Origin: Deltaproteobacteria bacterium
Lineage (GTDB): Bacteria > Desulfobacterota > Dissulfuribacteria > Dissulfuribacterales > UBA3076
Assembly (NCBI GenBank): GCA_018399745.1
Contig: JAGYNZ010000003.1
Span: 1 to 64,000 of the forward strand
DNA: 64,000 nt
Direction of reading: 5' to 3'
Shown piece by piece: positions 53,919 through 63,819 of the stretch (its first letter is position 1; every line of letters begins with the position of its first letter). The position numbers were made by a program, and so were the translations under genes. The notes under the pieces were generated by a model. That model was not told where the DNA came from, ran no database searches, and saw only the letters and a list, made by a program, of their open reading frames with translations.

Positions 53919-56900
53919 ATGCCATCCAAGGCTTTAGAGGTCAATATTGCCTACAGCCGCGTTGATGTCACTGTTGACAAAATATATAAAGTCTTGCAGG
54001 AGGTCATGGGGGAATACTATGGCGTCAGAGAAAGACTACAGACATTCCTGGAAGAAATTTGCCACCCTTACAAGAACTGGTTATTTATTGTAAGGGAAGC
54101 AAGGGGCTATGCGCTTAATTATTTCCATGTACTTAAAGTTCACCCTAAAGGACCTGAAGCGGCCAGACTGTATATAGACATATTTTTTCAGGCCATTAAT
54201 TCCTCCAAAGACGAAGATCTTAGGACCAACGCATCTGACAATATCCTCTCTTTCGTTGAAAAAATCATCAAAAATGCAGGCACTCATCTTTATAGATTCT
54301 TGCCTGTCCTGGATCATGCGTTTGTCAGAATCAGATATTCTCCGAACGAAACGTTTGTTTTATTTGTTAGGAGTTTTTATCAGCTTAGTAGGCTTGGAAA
54401 GGATTATTCCCAAGCAGTCTCTTCAGGATCAGACTTTACCGCGTTAAATCGCCTTTTGATCAATTATTTTCGATATACATATAATTACTGGTTAGGAGAA
54501 ATTGATCCAGGCGTCTGGTTTGCAGAAGAATCCGGAAAGGCAGAATTTGATGAGATTTTCCAACCCGTTTCCCACAGACAGTTAAAGGCCTGCCAGGAAA
54601 GACTGAAAAGTATTATCAGCTCTTCGGACGAAGGCTCAAAGACCCTTCTCGATCAAATTGTTGAACTTCCGGGATACGGTCAAATAATCACCAGTTACAG
54701 CAAGATTCCTCAAAAACTTCTCAGCGCCGGAGATGACAACGCACAGGGAAACTACTGGAAATTGCTTTTTCTCCTTCGCGTTATGGATACCTCGGGTCTT
54801 TCCCCTTTTCACGAAGAGGCATTGAGAGACATTAATCGAACCATTGCCTGGCTCATTCATCATGAAGGTCCTCAGGCCATTCAGCAATCTCTGGAAAAGA
54901 CTTTTGCAATTTTAAGGAGGAGTATAGAAAAATTCCCCGGGACGGCATTGAACTGTGTTCTGAACATGGGGAAAGGGGTCTATAAGACCGAAGATAGCGA
55001 ACTTGTAGAATTTTTTATTGATTCAGTGGTCTCACTTGGTTTCCAGACACCGGAGATAAAAGGAATCGATGAAGATTGGCAGATCAGAGCAAATCCCGCC
55101 CATATTCAAAATATACGCACTTGGATTCAACTTATCGAGATAAATCCCAAATGGTCAAAAAAACTGCTGTCCTCTCTGATCATCTATCTTTCATTAAGCG
55201 GCGTTTTAATCAAAGACACTGATCTCTTTCCCCGTGACATAACTCAGTTGCTAAATACCGACATTGGACCGGTTTACAACTTGGTTAAACAGTTGGCCCG
55301 TCTTTTCCCTACATATTTCAATGATATCGGAGCAGAAGGAAGGCTGAGAGACATCTCTACCGAAATTGATGAAATATGTCTGCGTAATGACCCCCTTATA
55401 CACTTTTTGAGAAAGCAGAGTCATGTTGAAAGCAGCAACCGATTGATAGGCCTCATGGAAACCGTTCTTAACTTCTGGAAGACCAAAGACAAGGAAAATA
55501 TAAGGCCTTTTGTGCCTTCGGATATCTATGACCAGGTTGAAACAGAGGGAAATAATATCGATGGCGTTCACGAGATAGTTACCCATCTTTTCCGGACCGA
55601 GGGACTGAAAAGTGTCAGTGATCTTTTAAATATCGGCGATGATCGTATCAAGATATTAATGGGTGAAATTTCAGGTATAACCAATCTTGATTTTAAGAAA
55701 TTTGAACTGGGTATTACCTTCTATAAGCTCCTTTATCAAAAATACCATCTGGAATTTACTGAAATAAAAAGTTACCTGACGCAACTCCGATCCAGCGGAT
55801 TGCCTGATATTGAAAAATTGGAAAAGACTCTCGGAGAGAAAGATTCCGGCATGAAATTGGAATTGCTGCTGGGCTACCTTGAGAAGCTGAGATTAATTAT
55901 CCTGTCTTCCGAAGACTATGAAGTCAGAGAAAATATTTATAGAAAGAGACATTTCACTGTTGATATCCCTTCCATGTATGGCAGCTACCATGAGCTGAAA
56001 TTTGATGCACTGGGGCTTACTTTCCGATTGGAGTCCCTGGTTAATGTACTTTTTGAAAAATTGGTTGAAACAATTGATCTTAAGCTGATCACAAGGGCCA
56101 CCTTTTCCCAGATTTTTTATTACTTACGTCTCTTTGATTCGGCCCTCAAATTGGATGGAATTTCATCTTTGGAGATAAGAAGCCAATTGGATCTGCTGGC
56201 CCATTCCCTCAGGATCAGGGGGTTTTCCTTAACTCAGTATCTAGACATCTTCCGTGGTTTTTCCCAAGGCGTAAGAAATATCATAAACGACTACTTCAAC
56301 AATATTCATCAGGGAAATCTCTTCAAAATCCTGGATCAAATTCCGACTGAGAAGCTGTTGTCCAAATATCTCCCACCTGAAGGACCTGACGATCGAAAAA
56401 AAATGCCCCACCGTATCACAGAAATCTTCTTGCGTGACAGGATCGCTACTTCCTTGGGTTTACAACAGCTTGATATCTTTTTGGGCCGTATCTTAAATAC
56501 CCTTTATCATCAGTCCGACGAACTTCCAAAAGAGGATTTAAGCGTATTACTGAATTATAATCCCCAAAAGGTAATAACGCCGATCTATCCTACAAAGAAA
56601 GGTGTATCAGACGTTATCCATCTCGGAAACAAAGGATTCAATCTGGTCAAGTTAAACAGTTTTGGCCTCCCGGTTCCCCCGGGTTTCATTATTACCACCG
56701 AAGTCTTCAGATGCCGTGATATTGTTGACCGCTACATACCTGCAAAGAAAAACTTCGAGGAACAGGTGGCTCTCGAGTTAGCTACTCTCGAAAAATTGAC
56801 CGGAAAGACCTTTGGAGACCATTACAATCCTTTGATTCTAGCAGTGAGGAGCGGTTCTACTATTGCACAGCCCGGGATGATGGACACGTTTGTTGATGTG

Positions 56901-58097
56901 GGAATCAACGAAAATATCGTTCATGGAATGGTCAAGCAGACAGGCAATGCCTGGTTCAGCTGGGATACCTACCGACGATTTCTCCAGTCCTACGGTATGG
57001 CTTTCGGCCTAAAAAGAGATGAATTCGATGATATAATGATTGATTTTAAGCGGAGTTTCGGCATACGCAAGAAAAGAGATTTTTCCGGACAGCAAATGAA
57101 GAATACCACCTTGGCCTATAAGTCTTTGATCCTTGACAGCGGAATAAAAATCAAGGAGTCGCCCTTTGAACAACTCCTTGTTGCTATCAGGAAAGTTTTC
57201 GATTCCTGGCATACTCTGAAGGCTGAAACCTATCGTAAAATTATGGGCATCTCGGACGACTGGGGCACTGCAGTGACAGTTCAAACCATGGTATTCGGTA
57301 ATTTATCCTGGAAGTCCGGTGCAGGGGTTTTTTTTACTCACAACCCCAGATGGCCAGGGAATACCCTTATATTATGGGGAGATTTCACCCTTGGGAATCA
57401 AGGCGAGGACGTTGTTTCAGGCCTGGTTACCACCCTTCCCATTTCAAAAAAACAGGCAGATATCGAGAACAGACAAAGTGATGCTACGCTTGAATCCCTT
57501 TTTCCGAAAGTGTACTCTAAAATGAGGGAATGGGCCAAAGAGCTGGTCTATAATAGGAAATGGGGGCCTCAGGAGATCGAATTCACGTTTGAGAGTCCTG
57601 ATACAAAAGACCTCTATTCTCTCCAAACCCGCAATATGGTCATAAGAGAAAGAGAGAAAGTCTACTCCTTCGATATCGAAAAGAGGGCGTCTGCCAAATT
57701 CCTGGGACACGGGATAGGCGTTAGTGGTGGTGCTATGACAGGAAGGGCTGTATTCAGCTTGGAAGAGATCCAACACTGGCGAAAGGCGGAACAAGGGACA
57801 TCCCTGATTCTTATCAGAAACGACACCGTTCCGGATGATATCAAAGAGGTCTATGAGGCTGACGGTTTGCTTACTGCCCGCGGAGGTTCTACCTCACACG
57901 CTGCGATTGTGGCCCACAGACTGGGGAAGACCTGCGTCGTGGGATATGCGCACCTTGTTTGCCTGGAGAGAGAAAGGACCTGCTCATTAGATGGAGAAAA
58001 GTTGAAAACAGGAGACTGGATAAGCATTGATGGCCAGGAGGGATCTATATATTTAGGTCAAATAAAAATCAAAGAAATGGAAAGGAACTTAAAATGA
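53919..58097 (+). CDS. giant PPDK-like phosphotransferase without PEP barrel
   Basis: 1,392 residues. The first roughly 890 are helical and match no family I know. Residues about 890-1,290 are the pyruvate phosphate dikinase nucleotide-binding domain: GNKGFNLVKLNSFGLPVPPG, RSGST.AQPGMMDTFVDVG, GDFTLGNQGEDVVSG. The swivelling domain with the phospho-acceptor His follows (TARGGSTSHAAIVAH, H1327). The protein then ends; the C-terminal PEP/pyruvate TIM barrel (about 360 residues in PPDK) is absent. It may phosphorylate another substrate bound by the N-terminal region, as the barrel-free glucan dikinases do, or use a barrel in trans. The GAPDH gene overlaps its stop by 4 bp. Confidence 0.85.
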   Translation: MPSKALEVNIAYSRVDVTVDKIYKVLQEVMGEYYGVRERLQTFLEEICHPYKNWLFIVREARGYALNYFHVLKVHPKGPEAARLYIDIFFQAINSSKDEDLRTNASDNILSFVEKIIKNAGTHLYRFLPVLDHAFVRIRYSPNETFVLFVRSFYQLSRLGKDYSQAVSSGSDFTALNRLLINYFRYTYNYWLGEIDPGVWFAEESGKAEFDEIFQPVSHRQLKACQERLKSIISSSDEGSKTLLDQIVELPGYGQIITSYSKIPQKLLSAGDDNAQGNYWKLLFLLRVMDTSGLSPFHEEALRDINRTIAWLIHHEGPQAIQQSLEKTFAILRRSIEKFPGTALNCVLNMGKGVYKTEDSELVEFFIDSVVSLGFQTPEIKGIDEDWQIRANPAHIQNIRTWIQLIEINPKWSKKLLSSLIIYLSLSGVLIKDTDLFPRDITQLLNTDIGPVYNLVKQLARLFPTYFNDIGAEGRLRDISTEIDEICLRNDPLIHFLRKQSHVESSNRLIGLMETVLNFWKTKDKENIRPFVPSDIYDQVETEGNNIDGVHEIVTHLFRTEGLKSVSDLLNIGDDRIKILMGEISGITNLDFKKFELGITFYKLLYQKYHLEFTEIKSYLTQLRSSGLPDIEKLEKTLGEKDSGMKLELLLGYLEKLRLIILSSEDYEVRENIYRKRHFTVDIPSMYGSYHELKFDALGLTFRLESLVNVLFEKLVETIDLKLITRATFSQIFYYLRLFDSALKLDGISSLEIRSQLDLLAHSLRIRGFSLTQYLDIFRGFSQGVRNIINDYFNNIHQGNLFKILDQIPTEKLLSKYLPPEGPDDRKKMPHRITEIFLRDRIATSLGLQQLDIFLGRILNTLYHQSDELPKEDLSVLLNYNPQKVITPIYPTKKGVSDVIHLGNKGFNLVKLNSFGLPVPPGFIITTEVFRCRDIVDRYIPAKKNFEEQVALELATLEKLTGKTFGDHYNPLILAVRSGSTIAQPGMMDTFVDVGINENIVHGMVKQTGNAWFSWDTYRRFLQSYGMAFGLKRDEFDDIMIDFKRSFGIRKKRDFSGQQMKNTTLAYKSLILDSGIKIKESPFEQLLVAIRKVFDSWHTLKAETYRKIMGISDDWGTAVTVQTMVFGNLSWKSGAGVFFTHNPRWPGNTLILWGDFTLGNQGEDVVSGLVTTLPISKKQADIENRQSDATLESLFPKVYSKMREWAKELVYNRKWGPQEIEFTFESPDTKDLYSLQTRNMVIREREKVYSFDIEKRASAKFLGHGIGVSGGAMTGRAVFSLEEIQHWRKAEQGTSLILIRNDTVPDDIKEVYEADGLLTARGGSTSHAAIVAHRLGKTCVVGYAHLVCLERERTCSLDGEKLKTGDWISIDGQEGSIYLGQIKIKEMERNLK

Positions 58098-59365
58098 AAA
58101 ACATCTCGAAGAATGAGGATAGTAACAACTCCAAACTGGGCATAAATGGCCTCGGAAGAATTGGGAAACTGACGCTGTGGCACCATGTCGCGCGGAAGTA
58201 TTTTAATGAAATAGTTATCAACTTGGGACGAGATGTTGGTACCTCGCTAAAGGATATCGCACATTACCTGGAAAGAGATTCCACTTACGGATCCCTTGCT
58301 GGTTACCTGTATGGGTATAAAGGCAAAACAGTAATTCGTGACGTAGATGAAAATAATGGATCCATGACTATAGACGGCATCAAGATCAAGGTCCTGCGAC
58401 ATTCCAGAAATCCGAAAGATATTGGCTGGAGTGAACATGATATAAACCTTGTGGTAGATACCACGGGTCAATTTACTGATCCCACTCTCTCGCCGGATAG
58501 CCCAAAGGGTTCTGTTAGAGGCCATCTTGAGAGTGGAGCGAAAAAGGTTGTTGTCTCAGCCCCTTTTAAAATAAAAGACAAGACCAGGCCTATGCCTGAT
58601 GACGCTGTTACGACCGTTATGGGCATTAATGAAAATGAATATGATCCTCGAATGCACGGGATTATTTCCAATGCTTCATGCACAACTACCTGCCTGGCGC
58701 ACATGATAAAACCCCTCCTGGACTCTTTTGGCTCAAAAAAAATTCTGACCGCTTCAATGGCTACTGTTCACGCAGTAACAGGTTCACAACAAGTACTGGA
58801 CCGACTTCCAAAATCAGGGGCAATAGATCTGCGAAAGAATCGGAGCGTTTTAAATAACATCATATTGACAACGACAGGAGCGGCTAACACCTTGGCGCTT
58901 GTGTTACCCGAGATGAAACAGATTGGGTTTATTGCTCAATCCGTGAGAATTCCGACCACGACAGGGTCATTGATTATTTTGGTGGTAAACCTGCAGGAAG
59001 AACCGTCGGGTGAATCGATTCGCAAGGAGACAATAAACAAAATTTACAAGGACGCTGCAGCTTGCGATTCCCGTGGATATCTTCACTATACAGAAGAGCA
59101 GAATGTCTCCTGTGATATTATCGGACTACCCAGGGCCGGGGCTATTATTGAGGCCAATGAAACCCACACCCGTACTGCAGAAGTAAATATAGATCTTCAA
59201 AAGGTATGTCCGATCTCAGGACAAGAGAGTCTGCAGAAAAACGGGCAGAATATGTTGAAAATACCAATCACCCAGGTGGTCATCTACGGATGGTATGATA
59301 ATGAACTGGGGAGCTATGTGAATATGCTCGGAGATCGTGTTGTATCGGTGGCGGAATTTATGTAG
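58094..59365 (+). CDS. divergent glyceraldehyde-3-phosphate dehydrogenase
   Basis: 423 residues, about 85 longer than ordinary GAPDH. The catalytic Cys is C196 in SNASCTTTCLA (canonical SCTTNC, so one Asn is replaced by Thr). The His in ATVHAVTGSQ and the end WYDNELGSY are kept. In the NAD region, canonical IND is replaced by INLGRD, which could change the coenzyme preference. Insertions lie between residues 35 and 130. ATG overlaps the TGA of the dikinase-like gene (ATGA), so the two products are made together. Possible roles: carbon fixation/gluconeogenesis or a redox sensor; undetermined. Confidence 0.85.
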   Translation: MKNISKNEDSNNSKLGINGLGRIGKLTLWHHVARKYFNEIVINLGRDVGTSLKDIAHYLERDSTYGSLAGYLYGYKGKTVIRDVDENNGSMTIDGIKIKVLRHSRNPKDIGWSEHDINLVVDTTGQFTDPTLSPDSPKGSVRGHLESGAKKVVVSAPFKIKDKTRPMPDDAVTTVMGINENEYDPRMHGIISNASCTTTCLAHMIKPLLDSFGSKKILTASMATVHAVTGSQQVLDRLPKSGAIDLRKNRSVLNNIILTTTGAANTLALVLPEMKQIGFIAQSVRIPTTTGSLIILVVNLQEEPSGESIRKETINKIYKDAAACDSRGYLHYTEEQNVSCDIIGLPRAGAIIEANETHTRTAEVNIDLQKVCPISGQESLQKNGQNMLKIPITQVVIYGWYDNELGSYVNMLGDRVVSVAEFM

Positions 59366-59592
59366 TTCTCTATTTAGAAACAGCACCTGCCATTTTAAAG
59401 ATACTAAAGGCACTCCAGCATGGGCCTTAATGTGCAGACGTGGTTATTGATATTTATTGGTCCTGTTGAGTTTGGGAAAGTGGTGACTCAATATTTAGAC
59501 CGCCTTATTAACTGATTTGTCGCAGTTTATCTATAAGTTATCAGCAAGACCAGCTCTGCAATTAACTCACATGGTAATATATTTCCTTGATC

Positions 59593-61506
59593 ATGAATCC
59601 ACCCTATGTCATTGGAAGATCCTATCCCCTGGAGGCCTCTCAAATACTGAAAGGACTTCAAGGCAGAGATTGCTTTATATTCCTTGAGACTTCCAGGGTT
59701 TCCCAAGAGAATAATACCTCATATCTCTTTTTAGACCCAATAAAGATTCTTACTGCGTACGGTCTCGATGATCTGGAGTCTCTTTACAAATCCATGGAAA
59801 CGGCCCTTAACAGGGGATACTATCTTGCCGGATGGTGGACCTATGAGTGGGGATATGCACTTGAGCCCAAATTATGGCATCTTTTGGATACGCCGAAGCG
59901 CAAAGCGCCTCTGGTATGGCTGGGTGTATTTGAGAACCCGAAGATATGGATTCATCGGTCTGATGCACCTCTTTGTCCTTTAAAACAAATTCCAGATATA
60001 CAGAAAAATTTAGGCCCTCTGGAGCCGGAGGTAACAAAGGGCCAATATGTCAAGACCATTAATAGTATAAAGGATTATATAGCACGTGGTCACACCTACC
60101 AGGTCAACTATACCTTAAGGGAAAGGTTTAACTATACTGGTCTTCCATCGGATCTTTATCTATCACTAAGAGCCAGGCAACCTGTCTCTTATGGAGCAGT
60201 GATACGAACAGGGAGGAAATGGGTGCTCTCCCTTTCTCCAGAACTTTTCTTTCGCCTGGAAGGGAAAAAGATCTGGTCTAAACCCATGAAAGGTACATCT
60301 AAAAGGGGAAGGACAACCGAAGAAGATTTTGATCTGGCAAATTTTCTGGCCAATGACCCAAAAAACCGGGCAGAGAATATCATGATTGTCGATCTGCTTC
60401 GAAATGATATTGGGAGGCTTTCTCTCTCCGGAACGGTCAGGGTACCGGAAATATTTACTGTCGAGCGCTATGAGACCCTCTTCCAGATGATATCAAGGAT
60501 AGAGGGAGAAATCCGTCCGGACACCCCCTGGCATAAAATCTTTAATGCCCTTTTCCCATGTGGATCTGTGACCGGCGCGCCCAAAATTCGGACAATGGAG
60601 ATTATTTCTGAACTCGAGTCTTCTCCAAGAGGTATATATACCGGCGCCATAGGATTTATCTCCCCTCAAAGAAAAGCGGTCCTAAATGTGGCCATAAGGA
60701 CAGTTGTCCTTGAGGGAGAATGCGGAGAGCTCGGGATAGGAAGCGGAATAACAATAGATTCAGATCCTGAAAAGGAATATGATGAGTGTAAACTCAAGGC
60801 CGAATTTCTGACACATTCTTCGTCCTTATACCATAAAAAAGGTGGACTGAGGAAAGATTTCTCCCTTGTAGAGACTATGAGGTGGAATCCTGAAGGGGTA
60901 AAACAATCGGCAATAGAGGGTTATTTCCTGCTGGAAAGGCATCTTCAAAGGCTCTCGCACTCCGCCCACTATTTCGCCTTTTACCTGGACCTGGAGAAGG
61001 TTAGGAGAAAATTAGCTGAACTTGCAAGGGCACTGTATTCAAAAAAGAGAGCCTACCGGATCCGCGTTTTGCTGGGAAGAGATGGTTCTCTGAATATTTC
61101 AGCCTCTGAGCTATACATACAAAAAAAGCGGATTTGTTTTGACCTGTCGACAAAGACAATTGACTCTCGAGACCCCTTTCTCTATCACAAAACCACATAC
61201 AGGCCCCTTTATACGGAAGAATATCAGAGGGCCAAGACCAGCGGGCTTTTTGATTGTGTGTTTGCAAACGAGCGGGGTGAGCTTACTGAAGGTACAATCA
61301 GTAATTTATTCTTAGACATTGATGGCAAACTCGTCACGCCACCTGTATTCAGTGGTCTCTTAAACGGTACCTTGCGTCAGGATATTATAGAACAGGACGA
61401 TGCCGAAGAGCGAGTGCTCTATCCGGATGATCTGAAAAAGGCCAGGACAATATATCTGGCAAACTCGGTACGCGGGCTCTTAAGGGCAAGCTACAGAAGG
61501 AGTTAA
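59593..61506 (+). CDS. pabB: aminodeoxychorismate synthase/lyase fusion (PabB-PabC)
   Basis: 637 residues from ATG 59593. Residues 1-430 are the chorismate-binding synthase domain (KPMKGTSKRG, then an LFPCGSVTGAPKIRTMEII segment and GIGSGITIDSDPEKEYDECKLK). Residues 440-637 are a PLP-dependent lyase domain of the PabC type (FLYHKTTYRPLY with the PLP Lys, GELTEGTISNLFL). The fusion would turn chorismate into 4-aminobenzoate for folate synthesis, needing PabA glutaminase from elsewhere. Such fusions are known in several phyla. Confidence 0.92.
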   Translation: MNPPYVIGRSYPLEASQILKGLQGRDCFIFLETSRVSQENNTSYLFLDPIKILTAYGLDDLESLYKSMETALNRGYYLAGWWTYEWGYALEPKLWHLLDTPKRKAPLVWLGVFENPKIWIHRSDAPLCPLKQIPDIQKNLGPLEPEVTKGQYVKTINSIKDYIARGHTYQVNYTLRERFNYTGLPSDLYLSLRARQPVSYGAVIRTGRKWVLSLSPELFFRLEGKKIWSKPMKGTSKRGRTTEEDFDLANFLANDPKNRAENIMIVDLLRNDIGRLSLSGTVRVPEIFTVERYETLFQMISRIEGEIRPDTPWHKIFNALFPCGSVTGAPKIRTMEIISELESSPRGIYTGAIGFISPQRKAVLNVAIRTVVLEGECGELGIGSGITIDSDPEKEYDECKLKAEFLTHSSSLYHKKGGLRKDFSLVETMRWNPEGVKQSAIEGYFLLERHLQRLSHSAHYFAFYLDLEKVRRKLAELARALYSKKRAYRIRVLLGRDGSLNISASELYIQKKRICFDLSTKTIDSRDPFLYHKTTYRPLYTEEYQRAKTSGLFDCVFANERGELTEGTISNLFLDIDGKLVTPPVFSGLLNGTLRQDIIEQDDAEERVLYPDDLKKARTIYLANSVRGLLRASYRRS

Positions 61507-61550
61507 GAGGTTTAGAATCATGAATGCTGAGGACCCCAAACCTCGAACTT

Positions 61551-62252
61551 TTAAAGGGACATGCTCTCGCCAGGCTTCAGTTCTACTAACTCAGTATCAA
61601 CTTGCTGGGATTTAAGTTCTATATTGAAATCCTCTACAGTGCCGGTGAGGGCAGGGAATGAACCATAGTGCATCGGAATAACTTTTCCCGCCCTTAGGAA
61701 TTTACATGCACATGCGGCCTCTCTGGGTCCCATGGTATAATGGTTTCCTATAGGGATCATGATAATCTCGGGTCTATACATCCCCCCGATAAGGGCCATA
61801 TCCCCAAACAAACCAGTGTCTCCTGCATGGTAAAGGATGAGCCCGTCTTCAAGACGAATCACAAAGCCTGCCGCCTCTCCCCCATAGAGAATTTTATCTC
61901 CTTCCTGTATCGAAGAGGTGTGAAGCGCTGGTACCATGGTGATTGCCACTTCCTTTGTTATATACGTTCCTCCAATATTCATACCTGTAACGTTTGGAAG
62001 GCCTTTAACAAGGAGATATTGCTGTATTTCATGGATCGCCACCACTTCAGTGGCAGATGATCTGGCCATATCCAGACAGTTACCTATGTGATCTTCGTGG
62101 GCATGAGTAATAAGAATAAGATCGGCGTCCAGTGAATCAGGCTTGCCCGCAGCTTGAGGATTGTCAAGCCATGGATCAATCCATATCTTCAGATTTTGTT
62201 CTGTAACTATTCTAAAGGCCGAATGACCAAAAAAGCTGAGTTTATGAGACAT
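61551..62252 (-). CDS. UPF0173-type metal-dependent hydrolase
   Basis: 233 residues of the metallo-beta-lactamase fold; ITHAHEDHIGN carries the HxHxDH metal site, with ALHTSS and YHAGDTGLFGDM further on. Related proteins are annotated as UPF0173, substrate unknown. It follows the HD gene by about 210 bp, in which a long hairpin is found. Confidence 0.9.
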   Translation of the reverse strand: MSHKLSFFGHSAFRIVTEQNLKIWIDPWLDNPQAAGKPDSLDADLILITHAHEDHIGNCLDMARSSATEVVAIHEIQQYLLVKGLPNVTGMNIGGTYITKEVAITMVPALHTSSIQEGDKILYGGEAAGFVIRLEDGLILYHAGDTGLFGDMALIGGMYRPEIIMIPIGNHYTMGPREAACACKFLRAGKVIPMHYGSFPALTGTVEDFNIELKSQQVDTELVELKPGESMSL

Positions 62253-62369
62253 GATTACCCCTTTCTATTAAATAAAAAATTAACAAAAACCTCATGCTTA
62301 TTCTGATTAATTTGCGAAAAGTGCAAAAATATGATTCCGGTAGAAAAGCCAGGGATGCACTGCGCGGGA

Positions 62370-62426
62370 TTTTCTGATCACTGGGATCCATAAACCTACA
62401 ATAAGCAGGCCCCAGTGGTCAGGAAA
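62370..62426. repeat. 16-bp imperfect inverted repeat between HD and UPF0173 genes
   Basis: TTTTCTGATCACTGGG (62370-62385) pairs with CCCAGTGGTCAGGAAA (62411-62426), two positions as G-U, with a 25-nt loop. No T-run follows on either strand, so a simple terminator is unlikely. Confidence 0.55.
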
Positions 62427-62463
62427 TTGAAGCAATAGAGCAGATGGCATATTTTCAGCCGAA

Positions 62464-63057
62464 TCATTTATAAATATCTTCTGGTTTTACTCTTGCTGAT
62501 GGTTCAAGGACATTCAGGTCATTCAGACCTGTAAATCCGATATCCAGCTTTTTGAAAATATTGAATTCAATTTCAGTAACCTCGTCGTGAAGCCTCCTTA
62601 TCGTCTCCCTGCGCTCCGGAGTGGTTCCATAACGTATTAGCAGGTCTTCAAACCTCTCTGATAATGTAACTATAGAGCTGTGTTTCACACGCTTATCTGC
62701 ATAGTTTACAATTAAGGCCTCGCTTATACGGGTATCGTGTCTAATGTCCTGGTCCAGACGCACGTGTTGCCGGACTATATCTGCCACCTCATGATATCCT
62801 AGGGTCCGAAACAGTCTGAAGGCCGACAAGGCATGATTCTCTCCTGCATGAATAGAATCCATCTTGGTTATATCATGTAGGAGTCCCCCTGCCTCCACCA
62901 AGCCGATATCAAGATCTTCACCTGACATTTTGAGATAAGACGAAATAAACACACCTACCTGGGCCACTCTGAGACTGTGAGCCACTATATGTTCCGGCAC
63001 TCGATACTCTTGCAATAAAGCAAGGCACTTTTTCCTGTCGAGGCGTTCCAGTGTAAT
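62464..63057 (-). CDS. HD-domain phosphohydrolase, non-canonical start
   Basis: About 197 residues. HIVAHSLRV and LLHDITK supply the H..HD metal ligands. The first standard start (TTG at 63015) would remove the N-terminal helix ERLDRKKCLALLQEYRVPEH that relatives usually have. An in-frame stop (63063-63061) leaves only ATT at 63057 or CTG at 63051 upstream; ATT lies 6 nt after AGGGGG (63069-63064), so it is the best start, although rare. The product may cleave nucleotides; substrate unknown. Confidence 0.75.
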   Translation of the reverse strand: MTLERLDRKKCLALLQEYRVPEHIVAHSLRVAQVGVFISSYLKMSGEDLDIGLVEAGGLLHDITKMDSIHAGENHALSAFRLFRTLGYHEVADIVRQHVRLDQDIRHDTRISEALIVNYADKRVKHSSIVTLSERFEDLLIRYGTTPERRETIRRLHDEVTEIEFNIFKKLDIGFTGLNDLNVLEPSARVKPEDIYK

Positions 63058-63819
63058 TACTTACCCCCTGTCAATTAGTGTGTCCTGTTATATTCCATTT
63101 TGCTACTATGCCAAAACAATAACAATATTACAAGAACAGCTTCGTTTATAAACACTCAAAACGACACTGAAAATCTGTATTTTGCCTCCAGGCGGATATT
63201 ATGAATCTTTATTCATAAAAAAGTATAAGATAGAAAATTCTAAAAATTGGATGAAAATTGAAGAATTTGTAAGTTTACGTCGTTATGAGCAGACTGTTGA
63301 AAAACCATTTTCATTATTAGAAACTACTAGAATTATAGCAATTTTCTCTAGATATAAAAACCTTGTTTTCTCCATAAGTTATGCAAATCGTCAAAAAAAG
63401 TAACAAAAAATCCGAAAGATAGCCCTTTGTTGATAACTAATGTCCTGACTTCATAATAATCTCGGCTTCTCCACTTTGACAGCAGGATACAGCTTCATTA
63501 TGAATTACTTCACAATTACGATATTGGTCAAAAACTTATGTTAATTATTCAAACTATAGGACTTTACATTTTTTGACAGGGTCAACAAGGTAAACGATAA
63601 TTCTGTTTATAATGCCGTAAAAGTCGCACTGTATGCGACGTACTTAAATACCTTAATACAAAAGATCTTTAAAATAAATTTATCAAAAATTATAGCATGT
63701 TATATCTACTTTTCTGCTAATTGAGTGAAAACGGATCTCCACCTTGTTAAGAATTGACCGTAGTTAGAATAATAAACTTCCTGATAACGAAAGATCATAA
63801 TTGCGTTAGGTCATCAGAA
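63058..63819. other. dnaA upstream region, possible replication origin
   Basis: 760 AT-rich bp before dnaA. It holds a strong promoter (63573-63601), a reverse-strand TTATCAACA (63436-63428, one mismatch to TTATNCACA) and a forward TTATGCAAA near 63380 (one mismatch). These are too few and too imperfect to prove an origin. A 73-codon open frame at 63182-63403 resembles nothing and is probably chance. Confidence 0.35.
63573..63601 (+). promoter_or_regulatory. promoter of dnaA
   Basis: TTGACA (63573-63578), spacer 17 nt, GATAAT (63596-63601): one mismatch to consensus. It leaves a leader of about 210 nt. Confidence 0.7.

Noticed and set aside
63182-63403. 73-codon plus-strand frame upstream of dnaA
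   Set aside because: Lys/Ile/Asn/Tyr-rich product as expected from AT-rich DNA; no ribosome-binding site and no family.
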